Of a stretch of DNA of 49,477 nt, positions 32,445-44,352 are shown in pieces; within the stretch, counting starts at the first letter, position 1; every line of letters starts with the position of its first letter. The translations under genes and the position numbers were made by a program. The notes below the pieces were generated by a model, which saw only the letters and a program-made list of their open reading frames with translations, was not told the DNA's origin and did no database searches. This stretch comes from Priapulus caudatus (Eukaryota > Priapulida > Priapulimorpha > Priapulimorphida > Priapulidae), in contig NW_014577873.1 in the NCBI RefSeq assembly GCF_000485595.1, forward strand, positions 1 to 49,477, read 5' to 3'.

Positions 32445-33017
32445 ATACTATCGATTTGCACAACTTTGATATTAATTATCAAATCCGCTTAAACAATAAC
32501 AGATGGCAGCACTGCATTACATGATGTGCAGAATATGCAGTTTCCACGGCAGGTTCGATGTATATAATAATGTATATGTATATAATATGTAATATGATTG
32601 TTAGATATATGTATAGCCATTCCCATCATACACCTTCCCAAGTAATAACAGTGCACTTTGAAATACTGTGCAGACATATTCCTGCTGAGCATATTACACC
32701 ACATGATAAAGCTTCTCACCTCATAACTAGCTGCAACGATAACTGTGTTAATATCAAAATTGCGTTTCACTGTCAACGACCCCAAGGATTTGGGACTTTA
32801 CGGAAGTTTGCTGAGTGATCGATCATGAGTTATTATATCATATTAGTATCGCCACGTCCATATCACACGTGGGATTTCCGAATTTGTGCGGATTAGGATA
32901 AAATAGCGGGTACATTTCGAATCGTGTACCGGGGAGAAATACTAATTTTCCGGAAATGTAGGGCGCAACTTCGGGATCGCTCGGGTCCATAATATACATG
33001 TGTACACACGCATTGTG

Positions 33018-33061
33018 AACCCTAACCCTAACCATAATCCTAATCTAACCCTAACCCTAAA
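33018..33061. repeat. Interstitial telomere-like repeat (CCCTAA)n
   Basis: Six or so imperfect CCCTAA units, consistent with a TTAGGG telomere. Another short TTAGGG stretch is at 28,618-28,633. Confidence 0.8.
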
Positions 33062-34905
33062 CAGAAAAATAAAATAATAATAAAAATAAAAAATAAACAG
33101 ATGGGATTCGAACCAACATAACCAAATACATTGGTATGTAAAATGAGTATTTCTCCCTGGTGCAATAATCGTACATTTCATAGCATATGAGGTTTCCATT
33201 TCGCTATTTCATTTTCCCTTATATATATCTATATTAATTTTCTTCTTGTGTTTTCTTCGTAGTTTTTATCATTTTTGACTGTATTGCGACCTATACTATC
33301 TGCACAACCGCCTGTGGAGAATACTACGTGCGTCACAGACTTTCCAATAGAAAGAGCTCTCATACACAAGATTATGATAATGTAGGCCTATTTGCGATTG
33401 GCTTTGTATTTTACTTTCCAATAAACTGGGTATTCGTATACACGCAGCTCGGTTTTGGAAATATCTGATCAGTTTAAAAGACTGCACAACATATCTTTAA
33501 GTTACAGCTTGATTATATGCATTGCCCTAAAATTTCAATCGGAGATTGAAACAATAACAAACCACAAAGTAAACTTATATGTCTAAGAAAAACATCACAG
33601 TCTACTCGCGCATAATACGTTTAGTACCAGCATCAATGATAAATCGCATGTTCTGTAATATGTCGCTGTCACGTTAAACTCTGTACGAATATTGCTGTAA
33701 ATAACGTTGTAAAATATAACGACTCACATATACCTGTTTATTTATTTATCCTGTTATAACAATAGGTGGCATAAATCTCTTGCTACGGCTAAAATGCAAT
33801 CGACAAATTGAAAAACTATGACGTTATGCCGAAAAGTTCAACACATCTTTAACACTAAAAGAAACTGTAAGAAAGTCAAAAACTTGCGTAATATTTTGTA
33901 TATTAATTATTAGACTAGCGTATCTAGTTTAATTATAAAAGATATTTACAAAAAAAAAATAATACAAAATCCCCGTAAATAGTATCGTCTCTATGAGTAG
34001 CAACAGCAATAAAGGCTATTACTAACCTTCCTCAATAATTTAGAGGGTATAGATATATTGTTACCTACAACGCAAACTTCATGACAAGTGTTTTCATCTT
34101 CACCGATAACTATAAACTATTTTTTATAATCAACTTTTGAACTTAACGTTTTCTTTTTGATCAGCAAACTTCTTATTTTTTCAGTAAGCTTCTTTATTGC
34201 TCATCATTAGGAGTCACAAAACTCCACGCATCCCGATGAGCTAATATTTACATACACGCTATTAAATGCATAATTAATCGATAGCAAGATAATTAAACAA
34301 CGTAAAAATCGGGATGAATTTACACCATTGCACAGTAAACTTCCACATGAGACTAACATAGTTATTTACAAGAGTCCATAATACTATAATATCATACACG
34401 ATCTATATTGTCATGGTTTGTATCGCTTTTTTTTTACAAAATACTGTTTGAGAATAACTTATTTTGCAATCTGTTCATTGTCAATTTTCTGAGTGTGAAA
34501 ATCGTACACGCATTTGATATATATATATACCTAAGAGTACTTCAATAAGAAATATAATTATTATTCTTGTACACCTGATAAGATATGATATATATTCCCC
34601 TTGTGATTTCATGTGACACCAATGCCTACGTAGTATAATTCGTTATGATTGCATGCACATACCATCCGTCGAGGCTTCTAGTATTGTGTGATGAAATGAC
34701 GATGATTAACCAAGATGCTTATGTATGTCAGGGCTGTTAGAGATAACCGATATAACAGCTAAACACGTATTGTTAGCTTAGCGTATAATAAAGATATGTA
34801 CATATCTTTATACGCGAATATCGAATTTATATAAGTAGGCCTACGGGCGCACGTGTTGCACGTGAGAGTTATCCAGATTTACACAATTACAATTGGCTGG
34901 CGACC

Positions 34906-34949
<44 letters not shown>

Positions 34950-34968
34950 TAGTATATAATAGTAGAGT

Positions 34969-35013
<45 letters not shown>

Positions 35014-35280
35014 CTATACTCACTTACACATACAGGATATTCACTCTCGTGGTATTGGCCAGTTATACAAAAATATACCAGCCACTACCACTACTACTAG
35101 TAGTACTACTAGTAATGATATTTTTACTTGTACATAATTACATATCATCAGGCACACATACACAGTCGTTAGCCGTCCCAAATGCGCGCTAACAATTTAT
35201 ATGTACACGCGTATGGATTTCAACACGAGCGTATTAGTATACATGCATATAATTATGATGACGCCCCTGACTTTATATTA

Positions 35281-35316
<36 letters not shown>

Positions 35317-35436
35317 AACATGCTGTCACGCATGCGACATTGATTTTGATGCATGTGTATTAAACCCTACCTTTGCGGAAATTTACGCACGAAAGCACCA
35401 AAGCACGGCGGCGAGCTATATATATATAGCGCTTTA

Positions 35437-35897
35437 CTAAGACGCGGATATGGGTTTCTGGTGCATTTGTAGTGTAACGTCTGCCTCGACGACCGTCTCA
35501 ACGGTCTCAAGCTCTCTGTTGACATTTGCATTTTCACAAATCTCCGCATCTCCTGTCTCGGTAGCCTCGTTCTCCAGTTTGCCTGTGCTGTTCGCGTTCC
35601 CACGATTCGTCGTTTCAACAGCATCAGCGTCGTCGTTTTCGAGTTCATTCCTTCTCGTATTCACTTTCTCACTATTCGTGTCCCGAGCCTTCTTTTCACC
35701 GGCTGCATTCTGACTGGCCCTGTGGTCGCGGTCGACTAATCGAAACGCCTCGAGAAACTCGTTGAAGTCGATGCACCCGTCCTTGTTCATGTCAATGCTC
35801 TTCGCTAGGTCCTTGATGTACTGCGGTGAGATGGGCGTCTTGATGTGAGCACTGAGAAGCCGACAGGATTCCTCGAATTCTTCCATCGATATGCTAC
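35437..35897 (-). CDS. PPEF: PPEF last exon: EF-hands 2-3 and acidic tail
   Basis: Starts [15 protein letters not shown], carries the canonical EF-hand [13 protein letters not shown], and continues into a ~95-residue low-complexity tail rich in Asn, Glu and Thr, ending KPISAS-stop. The acceptor is CTTGTAG. A MITE begins only 22 bases upstream of the acceptor. Confidence 0.95.
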
Positions 35898-37555
35898 CTA
35901 CAAGGCGAGCGCATATCATCAGGGGTTAATAATGACAAATAATAATTATGAAAACAAATGATTTTATTGTATTATAATAAATGTATATAATGTATGTATG
36001 CCTGTAATGTATGTATAATAAGATGTATTGTATGTAAATGTATTATAATGATTAATTATAAAATTAATTATGAAATACTAATTTGTTATTATTAACCCCT
36101 GATATCATGCATGGGTCATCGATGTCCGGGGAAACGGCGCAGTGGTCTGTTATTCCGAAGGTACACTGATCAGGGGCTTGAAGGTTTGAACCGCGTTTTG
36201 GAACACGAGTGCAGAAAGTTTAAATTGTTTCATGGATATCATAATACTGATAGCACTATTTCCGCTACAGCACAATAACAAGCATAATAAGCATAATAAT
36301 ACAGCATAATAGGCTACAGATAATGCGGCACAAATGTTATGAAGAAATGAACCTCCTGAACAATTAAGATTTGTACTATTTGGTCTATCAGACCAATATG
36401 TGAGCGATCTAGTAGCGATCGGTCTATCGGAGCATGCAAATGAAACAACAACACGCACCAAAAATCAACAGTTATAACAATGAGATTACTGACCATGGGA
36501 ACATGCAAGTGAGACTAAAACTATGACTTCGTATGAAGAGACAACATAACAAATCTATAAAACACTATCAATACTGATAAGGAGAACATGAAAAAGGAAC
36601 ATTGAAACCATCTGATTTTAACGTTATTTAGCTTGCACTACCCTGCTTTCATCAGCAAACATCACCCTTCTCTATCAATCCTTCTTCCCATTTCTTAACT
36701 TCCGCTGGCCGCTATTCTACGCAGTCACGGCGATTTTGGTTTAGTAACCCGTTTCTCTTATGCCGCGCGCAAGTGCTGTTACCGTTACACTGTATATATA
36801 TATATATATATGGCAGTGTCAGGTCTCCTTTACAGGGAACTAGAGCCAACGAAAGAATCAATTCTCGTTGTTTGCGCTAGCCATTACGAGCAGCTGCCCA
36901 TATAGCGTGATGAAGATATTAGGCTATATAAATACAGAGTGGAGGCATGCGTGCGTATATATGCCCGGCATCTTGGCTTAGTTTGTTATCGAACCCATGC
37001 AATAATATCCGCATGAGTTTTCACGCTGTTCATCGCTCTTCAGTGTCGGATAAGTGCCAACTCGTGTTCAACATCAAATGTTGCAGCTGCCTAAAAGCGA
37101 CTGCCTTTTCAAACATTCCTCATATAATATATATATGCATATATATACACGTGGTTGTTTACAATAGTATACATGATACATACGTGACTTTGATATGGAT
37201 ATGTTGTTTTGATGCGACCCGATCGAGACAGAGCTACTTCGATGATTATAAGCGAGGGGTCGCGTACGAAATTCACTTATAGCCAGTTATCTGCGTAGGA
37301 TGTCATTATCAAAGGAAGGCACTTCGCTGTGCCTGTCGAGCCACTAGTGATCACCAGATAATTACAGCAGTGTATAATATAAGAACCAATAGAATCATAT
37401 AATATAATATCTATATTATATTATACACTCCTAATAATTAGACAGCAGATTACGACGAATTACGTTCCCTTGAAATGAATATGACCCGGGTGGTGTGGTG
37501 GTGGTGGGGGTGGTGGTGGTGGTGGGGTGGGGAGGGGGGTAATCCGCATAGTGAC

Positions 37556-37626
<71 letters not shown>

Positions 37627-40600
37627 CCGCATTATTGCCCCCCCCCATTTTCCGTTTGTCCCCCAATTTTTCCCTTGCATCTTTTTTCCCCATGTTTTCA
37701 CTGCCGAGCCATCGTTTTGGCCCATGTTTTCACTCTCGAGCCATCTTTTCGCCCCATGTTTTCACCGTCAAGTCATCATTTTGCCCTCAATTTCCCCATT
37801 TAGGTGGAGCACCCCTACCCCCAAAAAAGGTGAGTACCCTCCCCCGGAAATATGATTACCTGATTAGAAGCCTGCTCTCTTGTAACGTTTATTAATATCT
37901 TCAAGACAATGATACAGATGCTTGGTTCCCTTACCTGTTAGTCGATGACACGTATTAACTAAAAATTGTCTCATATATAATTCTGCCGTTCCTTGATAAC
38001 AGGCCATTTAATTAGGCTTCTATGCCTATTACAACGTACTGTATTATTCTGACCAGGAGGTATATTCCTTTAAGTGGTTTCTCCTTAGCAATTACGCATA
38101 ATACTGTGGCATTATGGGAACTTGTCATCACTAAGATGGTCAGGCCATCAGGATATAGTTATTCAGGACAGAAATTGATTAAACAGATTAAAGATGAGTG
38201 CATGATAGAAAAGGGTGCTGATCCACTATTTAAGGATTAATGATGAGAGCATGATAGAAATGGGCGCTGATCCACTATTTAAGAATTAATGATGAGTGCA
38301 TGATAGAAAAGGGCGCTGATCCACTATTTAAGGATTATGAGCGCATGATAGAAAAGGGCGCCGATCCACTATTTCAATCTCTTTAGTCGCTCCTAAACAG
38401 CTATTTACCTTGTGTACATTATGCCTCAGGGACACCATCGCATGTAGGTCGTTTAATCGATGGCCACAGATATTTATTATTGATAATATGCAAAATAGTT
38501 TTAAAATCAACGCTACAGAGGCTCCGGCTCTCTTCAGCGAACGTGAGAGTGTTCCAGAGTGTTATATAGAGGCATTCAGCGTACCAAAGTAATCGACTAA
38601 TACCCTAGCTTCTGCTTTTCTCGCACGACACGTTCGCTTGCTTCATTACCTGCATTATCTCGCGCTCGTCGCACGTGAATTGTTTGCGACTCTGTGCGTG
38701 CGTGCAACGTTCGCCTCTCTATCGTATCCCTATACACTTAAATGCACAGACAATGATTGCTTCCTCTGAAATTGCCTACGTGCCCGTGGTTCACCAGAGA
38801 GAAACACAATACCGACGTGCTCATTACTGCTCACATATATAGCATGCAGGCGCCATCCACTCTGGGTATTCGCAACGGTGACACCGCCAGGGGAAACCGC
38901 GGGGATAAACGTCTCAATGACGATAAAGGCGACACTTAAATGCAATGTCAACTGCCCCCTAACGGCGCACGTCGTCACCGACGACGGAACACCGAGATCA
39001 TTAAACTGCCACAGCGTACCAGAGTTGTCTTTGTCCATTATTCGAAAGATCGTCTCCAATGAGTTCTTGTTTCTGTAGAGCACTTCTGTCACGCTCGGTC
39101 CGCACGTCTATACGAAGTGCAAAAAATCGTTCTAAGCAACGTCGGCAATGCGCGCACGCCACAAACAGCAGTTCTCCCCCCCCCCACTCTCTCTCTCTCT
39201 CTTCCTCTCACTCTCACATACACGAACACACACACGTACGCACGCACGCACGCACGCACGCACGCACACACACACTCTCGAATCGAACTCGAAACGAACT
39301 CGAATCGAAACTCGAAACTCGAATCGAACTCGAAACGAACTCGAATCGAAACTCGAAACTCGAATCGAATTCGAAACGAACTCGAATCGAAACTCGAATC
39401 GAACTCGAATCTTTCGAATATCTCGAATCTCGTCTACTGCTCTCGTCTGGGTGCCTGCGTATATATATATATATATATATATAGTGTACATTATCTAACT
39501 AACAGATCTATGTAGCACAGAAAGGAAAATAAAGCAGTGTTATTATATAGGATATATAATAATATAGGAGTCTATATTACGACACTCCTGTTATAACTAT
39601 ACCGTACAAGCGCTTATAGATGTTATAATACGGGTGAAATAGAAACATTGCAAGACTAGTACGTGCATTAGTCACGTAAACATGCGTGCATAAATGAATG
39701 CGAATGTGCACGTGCGCGTGTAAGTGCATTTGCGTATACATCTGCGTGCGTGCGTGCGTGCGTGCGTGTGCACGGCTATGACGCGTGAGCTGCATTTTGT
39801 TCCACGAGGTTCTATTAGTGAATCGTAACACGAGAAAACCTGATACTGATTAAAGGTCAGTGCACGAAGCTAGCGCCAGAGGCGGAGCGGCAACCGCTAG
39901 AGAGAGGTACCGCGCGAGGAACCACCGAACAAGAAAGAAACGCGTTTCCGGGTGAGGTGCGGTACACGTGTGTGCGTGTGCGCGTGTGCGCGTGTGCGCG
40001 CGTACGTGCGTGCGTGTATATGTCCATATGTAAGAGCGCGCGCGCTTGCGTATGTGTATGTATGCGTGTGTGTGTGTGCGTGCGTGCGTGCGTACGTGCG
40101 TGTATGTGGGTATATGTAGGAGCGTGTGTGTGTGTGCGTGTATGTGTGTCTGCGTGCGTCCATACGACGTGTGTACGTATGTGTGTGTATGTATGTGTGT
40201 CTGCGTGCGTCCATACTTGTTTGCGTATATGTGTGTCTGCGTGCGTGCATACGTGTGTGGTATGTGTGTGTATGTATGTGTGTCTGCGTGCGTGCATACG
40301 TGTATGTGTGCGCGCGCGTGTGTGTGGAAGGGAGTCGCACGCGTGTCAGCAGTGGTGGCTGAATCTCAGAACACGTAAACACGCATGCGGAAATAAATCC
40401 CTTCGTATCGATTCTCGCAGCGCACTCTACGCGAGTGCGCCTGAAAGCATTGCAGGCCACTCGATGCAGTGAAAAGCCGTCTTAGTCGTGATTTTCTGAT
40501 CGAATGCATCACAGGCCGACGACATGCGCCGATATAGAACGTTTCACTCTGACCTCTGAGGATCTCTCTAGGGATTTTAAGTTTGCCCTTTAGTAGAAAG

Positions 40601-43600
40601 TGAGCAAGCGTAGCTACCAATGTAAGATTTTATCTTGAAATCCTGTGGCATTGCGTGTAGGCGATCATAAAAAGCGAATGCCTGTTGTGCTTAGAGCAAA
40701 ATCTCGGTGGATTTTGTAGTTGTGTTGCATGTTGTTCAGTGCTATACGATGATACGCGACTCGCAGTTCGGGTGATTGCAACAACAGCTGAGGTTAATAA
40801 GTCAACTTGATAGGCCTACCTTGTACTTGTGCATTAGCTCCTTGATAAATCCGTACCTATAGGTAAAAGCACGAATATTTGAATTATAAGTCCTAATAAA
40901 AGTCAAGCCAGAAAAAATACGCATATACATACGTCCGATCAACACCAACATCCGAGGCATGCTGTAATTTGCACACAGATCAGGATGTATTTTCACTGTT
41001 GCTGGTAAAAGTGCTGTTTATCTTGCACTTGTAAATAACAGCTTATTAATTCTTCTTATAGACATTGCAACAAAAACAACAACAGTATAGTTGCACGATG
41101 AATACGCATACACGAGGTGTGCGCGAGGTACGCGTAAATTCCCGATTGCACTGTTAAAATACTTCCACTGGGAGCTGTAGTCTGAACCAGTGTGTAACCC
41201 TAATTCATATTCATACTTGATCAACACTGCAGCGCTCTAGTGGCTTCATTTGGAGAATACCAGGGGCCCGTTGTCAGAAACAAAATTAGTCTTAACATTG
41301 GTCTTGCCATTAACTTCGACCCGTAAACCGTTGACAGAAGTGTTATTATAGCATTAACATTAGCATTAACTTCACGATGTTTCTTACAACGGCCTCCAGG
41401 GTTGAGGCGCGGCATAAGACATCAGCAGCATTAGGTAGCATAAGATTTATGCGTGTGCGCTCTACAACATTTTACGGGAAGTCGGTCATTTCCGTAAAAC
41501 GTTCACGATCTCGAGCGTAACCAATCGAACCTCTTCATGAACCAATTCAGGAAATTGATAAGCTCACTCGACCTTCTCGTAGATATCTCGAACAAATCTC
41601 GATTAATTAGTACTAGTATCATTAGTTCTTACATCATCATTAGTATCATTAGTAATATTATCACTAGTAATAATATATCGTTAGTAATAGTATCATTACT
41701 AATAGTTCATTAGTATAATAGTGGGAGTGAAAGGCGTTCTGAATCTGCCAAACCTGTGTTAGCTGGGTCACACTTCTTGAACTCCTCCATCAGTGTTGAC
41801 TGATGGCTATAAAGTTTCTCCTTGACGTCTCGTAGCGCTGACTCCTCTACTAAACTTAGTCTGAAACAGCGCAGTGCGAGGCAAAAGAATCAACTTTTCA
41901 TCCTTGTGAGGAAATCACTGTGCGGGCATTAATGGCGCAGGAGCTCATTCTACGAAATGCTATCTTTTTATTGACAGTTCATATGTAGAATTATCACATT
42001 GGAAATTGAATGGTAGTACACGTGAATGCGTTGCAATGAGGGAATATTAAACGTACTAAGGCAATTCTATTCAACAGTGGGAGAAAAATTCGTTTTGTTT
42101 TTCCAAAATAAAAAAAACATGGCATACTACTCTGAAGAATTAGTTATTTCTTTCCCCCCTCTCTCTCTCGTCCTACAATATTAGCGGATTTATTATAAGC
42201 ATTGTTACTTTGGTTATGGTTTATGATCCAATTTCAGAGGTAACTTTATTATTATAGCAGGGGGCTATTAATTCCCCTACAATATAATTAAAATTATTTT
42301 AACAAAATAATATAGAAGACTTAGAAATCCAATTAAGTGAATATAATTTCTGTCAAAAGTGATCTAACAACAGGGCGACGCATACGAAGCTATCACAACA
42401 TATATATCGACCAGCCTACAATACATCATACAAACACAGAATTTGCTCTCAGGTAGTCGGTCCTGTGATTGCGAATGTTATCATCTCTATTATGCAGTAT
42501 GTGGCTAACACCTACACAGTTACGGTTTTCATATGAGTTATCATGTATTATTTCCCTGGCGGCCAAAATTATTAGCACATTGTTGACGGACGTAGTCATT
42601 ATTCACTGACGTAAATTACATCTATTAAATAATAAATAATATTAGATGTGAATCACAACTATGTCGAGTATCAATAACCTCACACTCACAGCTAATATCT
42701 AACATCGGATACACTAATCGCTTAACTATCTGCGACGGATGACACACATGCATGTGCAAATATACCTACTGCCTGCACACTCACAACATATTACTGAACA
42801 CTACCTTGCAAGACAAGATCATCTCGAACACGAAGCTAATGCAGACAACAAACACAGGTTAATATCAGTATGTGTGGTGCCATCCACTGACAACACTTGT
42901 GTGCGCACACAGTGCATACTGGGTGTCACAGTGAACAATGTACCTTGAAAATCTGGGAGATAGCAACAGGGATGAAAGAAAGTTTTATTACTACCATGGG
43001 CAAAGGTCGGAACACCTTCGAATGCAATCAACACAACATTCAATGACAACAAAAATAGATCATAGGCGAGCAATTACAAACAAATATATTTGAACCCTTT
43101 TTTACAGATTAAACATAGGTAACAGAAAGGGAAACGCACAAATCCGAGAGACAGCAAGGTTCTATCGCTATAGGTTTGATATAATATCATTTGGAGATAT
43201 GGATAATTGGAGATTTTACACCCATACAGTACCAGTTATTTTACTATTACTCGGGCACGCTGATGTACATCTACACATAGTTATCCGGTTATATCAGGAA
43301 GTTTTTTTTACCAAAACTGTGTAGAAAAATATCGAAAACACGACATGATGCACGCAGGATAAAACTCAATAGTCGCTAAACGTAAGGTCAATGAGGATGT
43401 GTGCTACACCGCATGCGTCATTGACTCACTTGGGCAACAGTACTCACCGTTGCTTTAGGCCAAGCTTCTTGTGTGAATTTGAAGCCATGTACTGGACAAA
43501 GTGGGGCTTCATATCAGACGATAGTTTGATGTACGCGCCCTTGTTGCTTCCTAACTCGTAATAGTTGGATGCTGAGAATATCGTTAGAACCTGGAAAACA

Positions 43601-44305
43601 CGTGTGAAATCGCATTATGCATACTTCAATTACACATCCTCATACAGCCTCTCCCTTTTCCTCTTCCTTCTGTTCCTTCTTTTGCTATTCCTTATCAACA
43701 TCTTCCTCCACCTTCTCCTCCTACTCCTGTTCCCCTCCTCCTACTCCCGTTCCTCCTCCTTACTCTCATACTCCTCCTCCGCCTCCTCCTACTCCCGTTC
43801 CTCCTCTTTACTATCATACTCCTCCTCCGCCTCCTCCTACTCCCGTTCCTCCTCTTTACTATCATACTCCTCCTCCGCCTCCTCCTACTCCCGTTCCTCC
43901 TCCTTACTCTCATACTCTCCTCCGACTCCCCCTACGCCCGTTCCTCCTCCTTACTCTCATACTCCACCTCCTGCTCCTCCTCTTTCTTCTCTTCTTTTTT
44001 TGTCCTTCAGCTCCTCTCTCTGTTTACCCACCTCTTTCACGGTCTACCTCTCTCACGCTCACTCTCACTCGTTCATTCTTTTTCACCTTTTTCTACCATA
44101 GTAGATGGGATGGAGAAAAATGATTCCTTTACTAAAAGTAGACACAGCTTACACGTTGATGCACATCATTCGTTTTAGATATAACAAGAAATTACGATGA
44201 AAACTGGGTCCGTTTATCCCAATGCCCTTTACCATCCGGACACCGTAAATATGCCGCTTATACATGATTTTATTTATACTTTATCCTCTTATATATCGTA
44301 TATAT

Positions 44306-44352
<47 letters not shown>

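Larger units (their letters stand above)
31729..35436. other. Intergenic, no gene identified
   Basis: Apart from the separately listed hairpin and telomere-like segment, this holds (AT)n tracts at 34,908-34,947, 34,975-35,010 and 35,288-35,312. A tRNA-like box B on the minus strand (GGTTCGAATCC) lies near 33,105. The 3' UTR of the PPEF gene should start at its right edge. No homologous exon was found. Confidence 0.6.
36109..39019. other. PPEF intron before last exon
   Basis: No exon was recognised. It contains the repeats listed separately at 37,390-37,433, 37,484-37,800 and 38,190-38,385, plus a short (AT)n at 36,793-36,811. Confidence 0.6.

Noticed and set aside
39857-40472. Long frames of up to 187 codons
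   Set aside because: GTGTGC/CACGCA repeat read in several frames; no unique domain.
40366-40620. Minus frame with [12 protein letters not shown] as the missing PPEF HGG exon
   Set aside because: It lacks the HGG motif and the flanking catalytic residues, and has no convincing match to the family.
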